From Bacteroidaceae bacterium (lineage in GTDB: Bacteria; Bacteroidota; Bacteroidia; Bacteroidales; Bacteroidaceae), in contig JAFXDG010000053.1 of NCBI GenBank assembly GCA_017521285.1, forward strand, positions 1-52,599: 52,599 bases of DNA. The letters run 5' to 3'. Positions 7,470-17,208 of this stretch are shown piece by piece. The number at the start of each line of letters is the position of its first letter. Position 1 is the first letter of the stretch. The translations under genes and the position numbers were made by a program. The notes beneath the pieces were generated by a model, which was not told the origin of the DNA, did not search any database, and was given only the letters and a program-made list of their open reading frames with translations.

Positions 7470-8350
7470 TACTTATATATCTCTTTCTTGCCTGCCAAGA
7501 GGGTATTCTTCATCAGCGAGCAAATGGTCATGGGACCTACGCCACCAGGAACGGGTGTGATATAGCTGCACTTGGGAGCCACTTCATCGAACAAAACATC
7601 ACCAGTGAGTTTGAAGCCTGACTTGCGGGTAACATCAGGTACACGGGTAGTACCCACGTCGATGATGACAGCACCCTCCTTCACCATTTCAGCCTTTACA
7701 AAGTTAGGTTGGCCAAGGGCGGCAATAATGATGTCTGCCTCCTGGCACTCTTTCACCAAATCTTTGCTACGGCTATGACATACGGTCACGGTAGCATCGC
7801 CCGGATAGGCCTTCTGCATCATCAGGCTGGCCATGGGCTTACCTACGATGTTACTACGTCCGAGGACAACACACTTCTTACCCTGTGTCTCGATATTATA
7901 ACGCTTCAACAATTCAAGGATTCCGTTAGGAGTAGCTGAAATGTAGCAGGGAAGACCAATGCTCATGCGCCCCACATTGATGGGATGGAAACCGTCCACA
8001 TCCTTGCGATAATCGATAGTTTCGATAACCTTCTGTTCAGAAATATGCTTGGGCAAAGGAAGCTGTACGATGAAACCATCCACATCAGCATCTTCGTTCA
8101 ACTCGCGCACCTTGGCAAGCAATTCCTCTTCAGTCACATCAGCCTCATAGCGGATAAGGCTCGACTTGAATCCACACACTTCACACGCCTTCACCTTAGC
8201 AGCCACGTATGTTTCGCTACCCCCATCGTGTCCCACCAGAATGGCGGCCAGATGAGGACGCTTTTCACCACGAGCCACCATGTCGGCCACTTCAGCGGCA
8301 ATCTCTTGCTTTACCTGTTCGGCAATAGCTTTTCCGTCTATCAGTTGCAT
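7469..8350 (-). CDS. folD: Bifunctional methylenetetrahydrofolate dehydrogenase/cyclohydrolase
   Basis: FolD interconverts 5,10-methylene-, methenyl- and 10-formyl-tetrahydrofolate using NADP in the cytosol, feeding purine and formyl-Met synthesis. The 293-aa sequence is full length and shows the signatures [10 protein letters not shown] (catalytic Lys), [22 protein letters not shown] (Rossmann-fold cofactor site) and [11 protein letters not shown]. It is the second last gene of the minus-strand cluster, coupled through TAATG to the CapA-like gene. The 99-bp gap upstream is AT-rich with repeated AATTATGAATT-type words. Confidence 0.97.
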   Translation of the reverse strand: MQLIDGKAIAEQVKQEIAAEVADMVARGEKRPHLAAILVGHDGGSETYVAAKVKACEVCGFKSSLIRYEADVTEEELLAKVRELNEDADVDGFIVQLPLPKHISEQKVIETIDYRKDVDGFHPINVGRMSIGLPCYISATPNGILELLKRYNIETQGKKCVVLGRSNIVGKPMASLMMQKAYPGDATVTVCHSRSKDLVKECQEADIIIAALGQPNFVKAEMVKEGAVIIDVGTTRVPDVTRKSGFKLTGDVLFDEVAPKCSYITPVPGGVGPMTICSLMKNTLLAGKKEIYK

Positions 8351-8449
8351 AATAATATGAATTATGAATTAAAAATTATGAATTATGAAATTATGCGACG
8401 CATCAAGGTCTCTTCATAATTCATAATTCACAATTAATAATTAAATAAC
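8351..8449. repeat. AT-rich intergenic repeat (AATTATGAATT words)
   Basis: Repeated TTATGAATT and AATTCATAATT words form an imperfect inverted repeat around GCGACGCATCAAGG. A similar AATTCATAATTATAA block precedes prmA at about 46108-46130. Such words are common between Bacteroidales genes; no promoter is clear here. Confidence 0.5.
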
Positions 8450-9517
8450 TTATTTTCCAAACATAAATTTCTCAATGGTCGGCTGCATATTGGCACCACG
8501 CAAATTGGTACGGTCAAGGATAGTGCCATCGGGGCCGATAAGCATGATGCAAGGAATGCCCTGTACACCATAGAGCTTGGTAGCCGTCTCGTTAGAGTCG
8601 ATAATCTGCGGCCAAGTAATCTTTTCTTTCTCTATAGCAGGTGCCAAGTTTTTCAATTCATCCCATACATAGATACCGAGCACGGTCAAACCCTTGTCTT
8701 TATAGAGGTTATAGACATTGGCCAAATTAGGAATCTCGCGCTTGCAAGGGCCACACCAGCTTGCCCACATATCAACGAGCACATAGTTGCCTTTGCCTAC
8801 ATAGTCAGAGAGAGAGACAGGATTGCCATTGATGTCAGTACCCTTGATGTCAACATAAGGCTGGCCAACGGCGGTCTTCTGCTGAGACTCCAATGTAGTC
8901 TTGGTGGTTGACACACGCTTGGTGGCCGAGAGCCAAGGACCGAATCCGTTCATAAGTTCCAACTGCTCAGCAGGTGTGAGGATTGTGGTAAACTGGGTAA
9001 GTACATAACCAACCACGTCGTCCTTATGATTCTTGTATGCTTCCAACACTTGCTCCTTGAAGCGGGGCACCCACTCGTTTTCATACACGGTAGCCCACTC
9101 TTCACGGCTGCCTTCGAATGCTTCAGCGGCCTTGTAATAAGCACTGTTCACACTATCCAACAGAGCAGTAACGCGGGTAAGTTCATCATTCTGAGGAGTA
9201 CCTGAAGTATTACCATCTTCCGCAATAGTCACATTGCCATTCTCCAACGCAAATACGGCCAATGAATTACGTCCATTGGCAGAAATGCCAGCTACGAGAG
9301 CTGTGTCGGCCTTTCCTTCGAACACATAAGTGTTGCCATTCACAATGGTACTATCAACACACTCACCCTTGTCAACATTCAAAATGTACAGAGTCTTGCC
9401 ATTCATGGTTGAATCGGGCAAAGTACCCTTTACGGTGTAGCCAGCGGGAGTCGAGCTACAAGCGACCAGCATAGCTATCATGCCAAGAGCGCCCAGTGAA
9501 AACAAATTCTTTTTCAT
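8450..9517 (-). CDS. TlpA/ResA-type thioredoxin lipoprotein with DUF4369 domain
   Basis: The 355-aa protein begins with a lipobox (MLVACSS, Cys20). An N-terminal DUF4369-like region (about 25-120, GYTVKGTLPDS...LYILNVDKGECVDST) is followed by a helical linker and a C-terminal TlpA thioredoxin domain (about 215-355) with the redox site WASWCGPCKRE near residue 254. It also has the cis-Pro loop GVQGIPCIMLIGPDG. Such proteins act as membrane-anchored thiol-disulfide reductases in the periplasm of Bacteroidales. It follows ffh by 36 bp and is probably in the same transcript. The client proteins are unknown. Confidence 0.92.
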   Translation of the reverse strand: MKKNLFSLGALGMIAMLVACSSTPAGYTVKGTLPDSTMNGKTLYILNVDKGECVDSTIVNGNTYVFEGKADTALVAGISANGRNSLAVFALENGNVTIAEDGNTSGTPQNDELTRVTALLDSVNSAYYKAAEAFEGSREEWATVYENEWVPRFKEQVLEAYKNHKDDVVGYVLTQFTTILTPAEQLELMNGFGPWLSATKRVSTTKTTLESQQKTAVGQPYVDIKGTDINGNPVSLSDYVGKGNYVLVDMWASWCGPCKREIPNLANVYNLYKDKGLTVLGIYVWDELKNLAPAIEKEKITWPQIIDSNETATKLYGVQGIPCIMLIGPDGTILDRTNLRGANMQPTIEKFMFGK

Positions 9518-9553
9518 AATCTTTACGAGTTTTTTATTGATTCTTTTATTGGA

Positions 9554-10906
9554 TTATCTTTTGAAATTTGGCATCTTAGGCATTTTAGCCATCATTTTAC
9601 CCATGCCGGGGCTTGTAATCATCTTCATCATCTTGCGCGTTTGGTCAAACTGCTTGATAAGACGGTTTACCTCCTGAATGTTCGTACCACTACCCTTGGC
9701 AATACGGTTGCGACGGCTTCCGTTCAAGATTTCAGGATTCGTACGTTCTTTCGGAGTCATTGAGTAAATGATTGCTTCGATACTCTTGAAAGCATTATCG
9801 TCGATGTCGATATCCTTGATGGCCTTACCCACACCAGGAATCATGGCCGCCAAGTCTTTGATGTTACCCATCTTCTTGATTTGTTGAATCTGTCCGAGGA
9901 AGTCATTGAAGTCAAACTGGTTCTTCTGAATCTTCTTCTGAAGACGCTTGGCTTCCTCCTCATCAAACTGTTCCTGAGCACGCTCAACCAACGAAACGAT
10001 ATCACCCATACCCAGGATACGGTCGGCCATACGCGAAGGATGGAACTGGTCAATTGCCTCCATCTTCTCGCCCATACCCACAAATTTGATAGGTTTGTTC
10101 ACCACCGTACGGATACTGAGAGCAGCACCACCACGGGTATCACCATCAAGTTTGGTAAGTACAACACCATCGAAATCCAGACGTTCGTTGAACTCGCGAG
10201 CCGTATTCACAGCATCCTGACCGGTCATGGAGTCAACCACGAAAAGAGTCTCCGAAGGATTGATGGCACCCTTGATAGCAGCAATCTCCTGCATCATCTG
10301 CTCGTCGATAGCCAAACGACCGGCGGTATCGACAATCACCACGTCGTATCCCTTTGCCTTAGCCTCGCGGATAGCATTTTGTGCAATCTCCACCGGATTC
10401 TTGTTCTCCAATTCGCAATATACAGGCACATCAATCTGTTCACCAAGCACACGCAATTGCTCAATAGCAGCCGGACGATATACGTCACACGCGGTCAACA
10501 AAGGACGACGATTCTTCTTCGTCTTCAGCATCAATGCCAGTTTACCAGAGAAAGTGGTCTTACCCGAACCCTGCAAACCCGACATCAGGATGATGGCCGG
10601 CTGACCGGTTTGTCCCTTCACATTGATTTCGGCCGTCTCGCCACCCATCAATTGGGCAAGTTCGTCGTGCACAATTTTCACCATCAACTGACTGGGCTTC
10701 ACTGCCGTGAGCACATTCTGTCCGAGAGCCTTCTGCTTCACCGTATCGGTGAAATTCTTGGCCACTTTATAGTTGACGTCGGCATCAAGCAATGCCTTAC
10801 GCACGTCTTTCAATGTTTCCGACACATTGACTTCGGTGATTTTTCCCTCACCCTTCAGGATTTTGAACGAACGTTCAAGTCTTTCGCTAAGATTTTCAAA
10901 CAGCAT
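9554..10906 (-). CDS. ffh: Signal recognition particle protein Ffh (SRP54)
   Basis: The SRP GTPase binds 4.5S RNA and signal sequences and delivers ribosomes to FtsY. The 450-aa protein has the N domain, the G domain with P-loop GLQGSGKTT, DTAGRL, TKLDGDTRGGAAL and GMGEK, and a C-terminal M domain with the conserved RNA-binding motif near GSRRNRIAKGSGT. The tail carries the Met-rich segment typical of M domains (KMMKMITSPGMGKMMAKM). A promoter lies about 90 bp upstream. It leads the minus-strand cluster toward folD. Confidence 0.98.
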   Translation of the reverse strand: MLFENLSERLERSFKILKGEGKITEVNVSETLKDVRKALLDADVNYKVAKNFTDTVKQKALGQNVLTAVKPSQLMVKIVHDELAQLMGGETAEINVKGQTGQPAIILMSGLQGSGKTTFSGKLALMLKTKKNRRPLLTACDVYRPAAIEQLRVLGEQIDVPVYCELENKNPVEIAQNAIREAKAKGYDVVIVDTAGRLAIDEQMMQEIAAIKGAINPSETLFVVDSMTGQDAVNTAREFNERLDFDGVVLTKLDGDTRGGAALSIRTVVNKPIKFVGMGEKMEAIDQFHPSRMADRILGMGDIVSLVERAQEQFDEEEAKRLQKKIQKNQFDFNDFLGQIQQIKKMGNIKDLAAMIPGVGKAIKDIDIDDNAFKSIEAIIYSMTPKERTNPEILNGSRRNRIAKGSGTNIQEVNRLIKQFDQTRKMMKMITSPGMGKMMAKMPKMPNFKR

Positions 10907-10994
10907 ATTATTTCTACTCTGATTTCTAAATCAATAACACAATTCTTTCAGGCAGGCTTCCCTACCTTATTATATTAATATGGATTTGAGGGCG

Positions 10995-11002
10995 CAAAAG
11001 TA
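10995..11002 (-). promoter_or_regulatory. -7 box of ffh
   Basis: The minus strand reads TACTTTTGCG, matching TAnnTTTG, 89 bp upstream of the ffh start. Confidence 0.5.
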
Positions 11003-11276
11003 CGAAAAAAAAGTGTATTTTCTCCCCTACCTGAGAAAAATATTTTTCAGACAGGGAAGAAAAATTCTTCTGCTTATTCCTTCCCAAACTTTAACCCTGG
11101 CTTAATGCGACCTTAACCCTGACTTGAAAAGCATCTCTATTGCGCTCCCAATAAAAGCACAAACTTCCCATAAACCAAGGAACAAGAAAGTTCAAGCTGA
11201 AACTATCCAATTCTTATATAAAGATTCGCTTTTCACCCTTACCTCCTGCACAAAATACAAGTTTTTGTGCAAAATG
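11003..11276. other. Intergenic region between ffh and the FadL-like gene
   Basis: No gene is evident. It contains two TTAACCCTG units exactly 22 bp apart (11091 and 11113), part of a pattern seen elsewhere in the window. It also contains a perfect 9-bp inverted repeat TGCACAAAA (11247-11255) / TTTTGTGCA (11263-11271), immediately upstream of the -33 box of the next gene, which looks like an operator. Confidence 0.5.
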
Positions 11277-11308
11277 TTTGTCTATTATAGTTTCTTATTG
11301 TACCTTTG
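11277..11308 (+). promoter_or_regulatory. Consensus Bacteroidetes promoter of the FadL-like gene
   Basis: TTTG at 11277-11280, 20 bp, then TACCTTTG at 11301-11308. This is a near-perfect match to the Bacteroides primary sigma consensus. It requires translation to begin at the ATG at 11339, not at the upstream in-frame codon at 11306. Confidence 0.75.
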
Positions 11309-11338
11309 CACCCGATTTTTAACAAAACTTTTTTAGTA

Positions 11339-12745
11339 ATGAATAAAAAACTGTTAATTAGTGCCGCGGCACTTATCGTTTCAACCTCAACTTTTGCAGG
11401 TGGAATCTTGACAAACACGAATCAGAATGCAACCTTCTTGCGCAACCCCGCACGCGATGCTGTTATTGCCATCGACGGTGTGTATAGCAACCCTGCTGGT
11501 ATTGCCTTCCTTCCTGAAGGTTTCCATTTCTCACTCAGCTGGCAAGCTGCTTGGCAGAAGCGTGAGATTACTTCAAAAATGCCTTTCTACGCATTGAACA
11601 CAGCAGCTCCTGGCATTACATCCAAGGAATTTACAGGCGAAGCAATTGCTCCTGTAATCCCATCTTTCCAAACTGCTTACGTATTCAACGACAAGTGGTC
11701 AGTATCAGCCCAATTTGCCATTGGTGGTGGTGGTGGCAAGTGTGAGTTCGACAACGGCCTTCCTATGTTTGAAAAATTGGTAGGCGGCAACTTGGTTTCT
11801 GCAGGTGCCACTTCATACGGTTTGACTCAAAACCTCACCGGCGAGCAATATTTCTATGCCTTACAATTGGGTGGTACTTATAAGATTACTGACAAGATTT
11901 CAGTATTCGGAGGCGTACGCGGTGTATTGGCCAATTGCTCCTACACTGGTGCTATCGCCAATATCAAGGCTAATGGTATACCAGGAACAACTTTCCTGAA
12001 TGGTGTTGTTGGTGTTTTGCAAACCCAAATTCAAAATGCGACCCTCGCCGGTGCCCCCCAAGCTACAATCGATCAACTGACCGCAGCTGCTCAAACGGCC
12101 GGCACATACGCTTACCTGATGCAAAGCGACTTCAATCTCGATTGCTCACAAGAAGGTCTCGGAATTACCCCCATCATCGGTGTAGATGTAAACTTGGGCA
12201 AGTGGAATTTAGCCGCCAAATATGAATTCCGCACCAAAATAGAACTAGAAAATGAATCAGCTAACACCCCTAACGTAGATGCTATGATGCCTACCTATGC
12301 CAATGGTGCCAAGGTTCGTTCAGACATCCCAGCTTTGTTCACGATAGGTGCACAATACAGCCCTATCGAAGCCGTTCGTCTTAACGGAGGTTTCCATCTC
12401 TATTTCGACAAAGATGCTAAGGGTACTCCCATTAAAGAAGGAAAAAATACATGGGAAGCTTCTATCGGTGCAGAAACTGATTTGGATGAAAATTGGACAG
12501 CTAGTTTTGGTTTCCAACGCACACAATATGGTTTCGACGATGCCGACATGAGCGACACAAATTTTAACAACAGCAATTTCTCACTCGGTTTTGGAGGAGC
12601 TTATAAAGTAAACGACCTATTGAAAATCAACTTCGGTTACTACCACACCTTCTATGATGAACACGAAGTAACTTCGGCTACAGGAGTAGATGTATATAAC
12701 CGTAAGAACGACGTAGTAGGTGTATCACTTGACTTCAAGTTCTAA
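11339..12745 (+). CDS. Outer-membrane transport protein, OmpP1/FadL family
   Basis: The 468-aa protein starts with a signal peptide (MNKKLLISAAALIVSTSTFA) and then GGILTNTNQNATFLRNPARD and YSNPAGIAFLP, the hatch motif of FadL-type barrels (the NPAG signature). It ends in Phe after alternating strands (VVGVSLDFKF). FadL-family proteins carry hydrophobic compounds across the outer membrane; the substrate here is unknown. Residues about 230-265 form an Ala/Gln-rich insertion (QTQIQNATLAGAPQ). The gene is monocistronic, with a strong promoter and a terminator 40 bp after the stop. Confidence 0.9.
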   Translation: MNKKLLISAAALIVSTSTFAGGILTNTNQNATFLRNPARDAVIAIDGVYSNPAGIAFLPEGFHFSLSWQAAWQKREITSKMPFYALNTAAPGITSKEFTGEAIAPVIPSFQTAYVFNDKWSVSAQFAIGGGGGKCEFDNGLPMFEKLVGGNLVSAGATSYGLTQNLTGEQYFYALQLGGTYKITDKISVFGGVRGVLANCSYTGAIANIKANGIPGTTFLNGVVGVLQTQIQNATLAGAPQATIDQLTAAAQTAGTYAYLMQSDFNLDCSQEGLGITPIIGVDVNLGKWNLAAKYEFRTKIELENESANTPNVDAMMPTYANGAKVRSDIPALFTIGAQYSPIEAVRLNGGFHLYFDKDAKGTPIKEGKNTWEASIGAETDLDENWTASFGFQRTQYGFDDADMSDTNFNNSNFSLGFGGAYKVNDLLKINFGYYHTFYDEHEVTSATGVDVYNRKNDVVGVSLDFKF

Positions 12746-12784
12746 TCACACAGACACGTTTTTTATAACGATTGTTAATACAAA

Positions 12785-12814
12785 AAGGCCGAGGCTTTCA
12801 ATAGCTTCGGCCTT
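12785..12814 (+). terminator. Terminator of the FadL-like gene
   Basis: AAGGCCGAGGCT (12785-12796) pairs with AGCTTCGGCCTT (12803-12814) with one G.T wobble, followed by a T-rich tract. Confidence 0.8.
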
Positions 12815-12865
12815 ATCCTTTTATATATAATTTCACATTTCGACTACAATAATTAAGTTTTTTTA

Positions 12866-12899
12866 GGTTGTGCAAGATATTTTTTATATCTTTGCAACC
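12866..12899 (+). promoter_or_regulatory. Promoter with overlapping inverted repeat
   Basis: The -7 box TATCTTTG lies at 12887-12894. It is embedded in an imperfect inverted repeat, GGTTGTGCAAGATAT against ATATCTTTGCAACC, which would let a dimeric regulator block the promoter. It precedes the start codon at 12948. Confidence 0.5.
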
Positions 12900-12947
12900 A
12901 TTTCTAAGTTTCCGTTGTTAACATAAGGAAAAAGAAAACAAAAAATC

Positions 12948-14501
12948 ATGGAAAAGAAAAGAGCATACAATATCATTGTCCCTACATGCGTCATCGTAGT
13001 GTTAGCCGCTATCTGTTGGTGGGGATATAGCCGCTTGAACTTTCAAGAGGAACAAGCTGATGTTGACCTCTATGCTCTGATTCCCAATGATTGTGAAGCC
13101 ATCTTGGAAACCAAGGACATCAATTCGTTATATAAAACCATAAACAATTCACAATACATCCATCAATACAATCAGTTGAACGTATCTGACTTGCTGAAAT
13201 TGTTGACTGACAACATCGAAATCATCTCACAAAATCAAGCTCACGGCCTCAGCACTGAGATGAACCGGCAATTACTCGTCAGTTTCCATCACCCCGGCAC
13301 CACCCATGACCAAGTAATCTATGGGCGCTTCGGGAATGGGGATATCAGTTCTATCAACAAACTGATACAGAAGAGTATCGGAAACACCCACAATCCCAAA
13401 AAGCAGACCTACAAAGGAGAGGAAATCATCATCTATCCCATTGGGAAATATTTTCTCGCCTGCTACATCCAACCTAGATTCTTTGCCGCAAGTTTTCAGA
13501 AAAAACTTATCGAACAGGTTATTGACACCTATCAAAATGAAAATTCAGTAAGCCAAAACAAGAGTTTCATTTCTTTAGGCAAGCAAAGAAAGCACAACGA
13601 GCAACTCTCCCTCTACTTGCATCCGGAAGGAAACAATCAAGCATGGCAACATTATGAAATACGCATGAGTGCATCGGCAATCTATCTCACCAACAATCAA
13701 ACGGGAGTTGATACAACGAAGAAGAATATGCCCTCACATTTTCTCCTCGAACGAATAGACGAAACCCATCTGCCACGGCGTGTACAATTGATGGCACAAT
13801 TGCCATTCAAACAACGACATGCGGGAGAAGAAGCTCCATCGTCTATCACGACATTGGAAGACATATTGGTTGAAAACGGATGCAACGAAGTGGATATGAT
13901 TCTCTTTTCACAACCCACGGCATCCGATACGATGAATTACCAATTGCTGATGGCAACCTTCCCTACACAACACATCGACAAAGTAAAATCACAATTGCGT
14001 TTTCCCTTGAATGCAAGACGTCGCACAAGCCTATGGTTACAGGGCGTCCCCTACCCTCTTTGGCAATGCCCTGCTGATACGACTTTGACGTCCTATTTCT
14101 TACCGCAATACAAGGGTGAAGAACATTGGCTCAGCATTTACCAGAACTATCTGCTCATTGCCCCTGACAAAGAAACGATTTACAATTATCTGACCGAAGT
14201 ACTGGATGTCAAAGAAGAAGAGAGTCCTCATACCAATGGAAACAACAAGGTGTATCAGCATTGCTTGGGCGATTTGGCCGAAGAAGCGAACTTCACGTTG
14301 GTGACCGATTTGAACGACCTCATCAACCACCATCCTGATATTGTCGAAAGTAACACGTCTTTAATCCCTTCCTTTTTCTTCAAGCATGGGGATTTTTTCA
14401 AGCATTTCATGCTTTCCACCCAATTCATTCATGCCGACGGACTTATCAGTACACAATTGATACTGACTTATCAGGGAGACTCCACGCTTGTCAAATCATA
14501 A
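12948..14501 (+). CDS. Membrane-anchored protein of unknown function (DUF3352-like)
   Basis: The 517-aa protein has one N-terminal transmembrane segment (about residues 8-26, IIVPTCVIVVLAAICWWGY) and a large domain that should lie outside the inner membrane. The opening LYALIPNDCEAILETKDINSLY resembles the start of DUF3352-type Bacteroidetes proteins, but I do not recognise a catalytic motif. Several repeated-looking segments suggest a two-lobed fold (LLVSFHHPGTTHDQVIYGRFG, and later QLLMATFPTQHIDKVKS). It has its own promoter and ends 8 bp from a convergent gene. Function is unknown. Confidence 0.75.
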   Translation: MEKKRAYNIIVPTCVIVVLAAICWWGYSRLNFQEEQADVDLYALIPNDCEAILETKDINSLYKTINNSQYIHQYNQLNVSDLLKLLTDNIEIISQNQAHGLSTEMNRQLLVSFHHPGTTHDQVIYGRFGNGDISSINKLIQKSIGNTHNPKKQTYKGEEIIIYPIGKYFLACYIQPRFFAASFQKKLIEQVIDTYQNENSVSQNKSFISLGKQRKHNEQLSLYLHPEGNNQAWQHYEIRMSASAIYLTNNQTGVDTTKKNMPSHFLLERIDETHLPRRVQLMAQLPFKQRHAGEEAPSSITTLEDILVENGCNEVDMILFSQPTASDTMNYQLLMATFPTQHIDKVKSQLRFPLNARRRTSLWLQGVPYPLWQCPADTTLTSYFLPQYKGEEHWLSIYQNYLLIAPDKETIYNYLTEVLDVKEEESPHTNGNNKVYQHCLGDLAEEANFTLVTDLNDLINHHPDIVESNTSLIPSFFFKHGDFFKHFMLSTQFIHADGLISTQLILTYQGDSTLVKS

Positions 14502-14509
14502 GCGCGCCT

Positions 14510-15274
14510 TCAAATTTCAATTTTCACTCCGTCGTATGCCAAATGAATATGGGGAGGTAAAGCCTTCTCAACTTCTGCATGAAGACCTATCTGGTGACTC
14601 ATGTGGATAAACCATGTCTGCTTGGCGCCTATACGGGAGGCCATCCGAAGAGCATCATCAAGACTCTGATGAGTGTCGTGTGCCTCATGACGAAGAGCAT
14701 TCACTATCAAACAATCAAGCCCTTGCAAATACGCCCACTCTTCATCGGGAAGTGTTTTCAAATCGGTAATGTAAGCCATACGACCAATACGATAACCAAG
14801 AATAGGCAAACGGCCATGCATGACACGAATAGGAATCACCTTTACACCTTTAATATATAGAGGCACATGAGGCTCCACTTCGTCCACAGTAATGCGAGGG
14901 ATACCCGGATATGGATTGGGGCGGAAGCAATAAGGGATGCGCGTGCGAATATCGTTTACCGTCAAGTTGTCACCATAAAGAGGAATGTCGCCAAAGGCAC
15001 AATAAGGGCGCAAATCGTCCACTCCCCCCACATGATCATAGTGTTCATGAGTGAGAAGCACTGCATCGATGGGACGAAAATCATCGTAGCGAAGCATCTG
15101 TTCGCGAAAATCAGGGCCACAATCCATCAAGATGCGCACACCGTCAACCTCAATCATAGCCGAAGCACGCAAACGACGATCATGCGGGTCGGCCGAAGTA
15201 CATACGGCACACCTGCATCCTATCTGGGGTACTCCCGTAGAAGTGCCACTACCGAGTATGGTTATCTTCATCAT
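14510..15274 (-). CDS. MBL-fold metal-dependent hydrolase (PhnP-like)
   Basis: The 254-aa beta-lactamase-fold enzyme shows GSGTSTGVPQIGC, DCGPDFREQ, the metal-binding LLTHEHYDHVGGVDDL (HxHxDH) and a late His (WFIHMSHQIG). The N-terminal CRCAVC cysteines are a feature of the PhnP-like/phosphodiesterase branch. Members hydrolyse cyclic phosphodiesters; the substrate here is unproven. It follows murB by 4 bp and is the last gene of the minus-strand operon. Confidence 0.9.
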   Translation of the reverse strand: MMKITILGSGTSTGVPQIGCRCAVCTSADPHDRRLRASAMIEVDGVRILMDCGPDFREQMLRYDDFRPIDAVLLTHEHYDHVGGVDDLRPYCAFGDIPLYGDNLTVNDIRTRIPYCFRPNPYPGIPRITVDEVEPHVPLYIKGVKVIPIRVMHGRLPILGYRIGRMAYITDLKTLPDEEWAYLQGLDCLIVNALRHEAHDTHQSLDDALRMASRIGAKQTWFIHMSHQIGLHAEVEKALPPHIHLAYDGVKIEI

Positions 15275-15278
15275 TCTA

Positions 15279-16304
15279 TTATCCGATAAAATTCACTTCA
15301 GGATGAATATCCACCCCAAATTTCTCTTTGACATCATGACGGACAGCATCGCTCAAGGCAATGATTTCGCGACCAGTCGCTCCGCCCAAATTAACAAGCA
15401 CCAAAGCTTGCTTGTCGTGTACGGCCGCCCGTCCTAAGGCACGCCCTTTCCACCCACATTGCTCAATCATCCAACCGGCAGGGATTTTCACACGCTCGGT
15501 GTCCACTTCATAAAAGGGCATTTGGGGATATGCTTCGCGAATATGCTCCATCACCGCACGAGGCACGATGGGATTCATGAAGAAACTACCCGCATTTCCC
15601 GTCACTTGAGGATCGGGCAACTTGCTCTCGCGAATACGGATAACGGCCCGACGGATGGTGTCCAGGGAAATACCTTCACCTATACGTTCAAGTTCGGCAC
15701 GGATATTTCCATAATCCAAATGAAAGACAGGATTTTTCTGTAAACGATAAGTCACATGAGTAACCACAAACTTGCCCTTCAACTCACTTTTGAAAACACT
15801 CTGACGATAAGCATAGCCACACTCTTCACATGCAAACGTACGCGATGTGCCCGTAGCAATCTCTATCGTATCCACCGTCTCTATCAGATCCTTGGCTTCC
15901 ATACCATAAGCTCCGATATTCTGTACGGCACTGGCTCCCACTTCACCAGGGATGAGAGAAAGATTCTCCATACCTCCCCATCCTTGAGCAACGGTGTAGG
16001 CAACCAATTCATCCCACACGACACCCGCGCCTACACGCAAGTGGACACACACCTCGTCTTCGTCCACCACTTGCCACCCTTTGATGGCCGAATGAAGAAT
16101 GACTCCCTGATAATAGTCAGAGGTGAACAACAGATTGCTTCCTCCTCCCATGTGAAGCCATGGAAGAGTTTCCCACTCTGATTGCATACGGACGAGCAAT
16201 GCCTCCAACTCATCCACAGAAGTATATTCTACAAAATGAGCTGCCCGCACATCCATACCAAACGTGTGGAGAGACTTTAACGAATAGTCAGTATAATGTT
16301 TCAT
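15279..16304 (-). CDS. murB: UDP-N-acetylenolpyruvoylglucosamine reductase (MurB)
   Basis: MurB reduces UDP-GlcNAc-enolpyruvate to UDP-MurNAc with NADPH and FAD, the second committed step of peptidoglycan synthesis. The 341-aa protein has the FAD-binding motifs [10 protein letters not shown] and [19 protein letters not shown], the catalytic Ser region [12 protein letters not shown], and ends with the conserved Glu near HPEVNF. The substrate loop YAYRQSVFK marks type I MurB. It lies between the DUF4348 lipoprotein gene (8 bp upstream) and the MBL gene (4 bp downstream). Confidence 0.97.
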   Translation of the reverse strand: MKHYTDYSLKSLHTFGMDVRAAHFVEYTSVDELEALLVRMQSEWETLPWLHMGGGSNLLFTSDYYQGVILHSAIKGWQVVDEDEVCVHLRVGAGVVWDELVAYTVAQGWGGMENLSLIPGEVGASAVQNIGAYGMEAKDLIETVDTIEIATGTSRTFACEECGYAYRQSVFKSELKGKFVVTHVTYRLQKNPVFHLDYGNIRAELERIGEGISLDTIRRAVIRIRESKLPDPQVTGNAGSFFMNPIVPRAVMEHIREAYPQMPFYEVDTERVKIPAGWMIEQCGWKGRALGRAAVHDKQALVLVNLGGATGREIIALSDAVRHDVKEKFGVDIHPEVNFIG

Positions 16305-16312
16305 TGTTTCTC

Positions 16313-17170
16313 CTAATTACTCATGTCTTCAAACCTTGTGAGCACCCACTCATCTTTTATTTTCCGAAAGTATGAAGTATGATTGAAATTGCCTCCCAGA
16401 CTCTTACAGGTCAATATTTTCCGTTGCGGACGGCGCGAAGGTTTCACCCCATAATCCACATTCACCAGCAAATGCTCAGGCAATACAGGACGGAAAGCAA
16501 ACCATTGCTCCATATCGATGTTGGCTTCCAAAATGTTGAAATCGTCCTCGGGATCAAGAGTGACAAATGTCATAGGGTCGTTCACATGGAGACTTTGGAA
16601 AACACTATCGGTCACAAAACGGTGGTAAAACGAGAAGAACTCACGATGTTTATAGGAAGCAAGCTCCCTTTCGTTCACCCGAAGGAGTTTCCAACATCCG
16701 TCCAATTTCTCAAAGAAGAATGTACGCACCGTCCGCGTTTGCATATCCACACACTCCAGGTTAGCTTTCCGCATAGCCGTATCGCGTTCGGCATCCATCT
16801 CAGCATCGCGTTCAAAAAGGGTGTAGTAAATGTCCGTCAATCCCAACAGGCGCGAAGTATCCCATTCCTGTTTCCCCAATTGGATTTCCTCTCCCTTGCA
16901 CAAGTATGGCAAAGGGAAATGTATGCGGTGCATCTGCATGGCGGTATCAGCCGAAAATTCATAGAGAAACTCTTCAAAAATTCCGTCCTCACCTGAAAAA
17001 AAGTTTTCTTCAACAGAGGAGAAAAAATGTGTGTCCGAATCCCCCCTGTCCGACGTGTCGGGCACATATATGTCAAGAGGAGCAGGCGGAAGCGGTTTCT
17101 CCGCCTTCTGCCTCCCGCAAGCACCGCAAGCAATCGCCACGATACACACCCAACATAAAATCTTCATCAT
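16313..17170 (-). CDS. DUF4348-type lipoprotein
   Basis: The protein begins [19 protein letters not shown], a lipoprotein-type signal with candidate lipid-bearing Cys, followed by a Pro-rich linker and a mostly beta/alpha domain with many acidic residues ([21 protein letters not shown]). It resembles the DUF4348 family of Bacteroidales. An in-frame ATG two codons earlier is possible. It heads the murB operon. No enzymatic motif is visible; a role in the cell envelope is inferred from the signal and neighbours only. Confidence 0.75.
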   Translation of the reverse strand: MMKILCWVCIVAIACGACGRQKAEKPLPPAPLDIYVPDTSDRGDSDTHFFSSVEENFFSGEDGIFEEFLYEFSADTAMQMHRIHFPLPYLCKGEEIQLGKQEWDTSRLLGLTDIYYTLFERDAEMDAERDTAMRKANLECVDMQTRTVRTFFFEKLDGCWKLLRVNERELASYKHREFFSFYHRFVTDSVFQSLHVNDPMTFVTLDPEDDFNILEANIDMEQWFAFRPVLPEHLLVNVDYGVKPSRRPQRKILTCKSLGGNFNHTSYFRKIKDEWVLTRFEDMSN

Positions 17171-17183
17171 TTCCATAATTTAA

Positions 17184-17208
17184 GTTTCGTAAGCTCAACT
17201 TTCTGGAG
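17184..17208. repeat. Dispersed 25-bp repeat, copy 2
   Basis: Inverted relative to 6002-6026, with two mismatches in 25 bp. Confidence 0.6.

Noticed and set aside
9881-10978. 365-codon open frame on the plus strand
   Set aside because: It is the reverse of ffh and crosses the ffh promoter; the SRP54 product is unmistakable.
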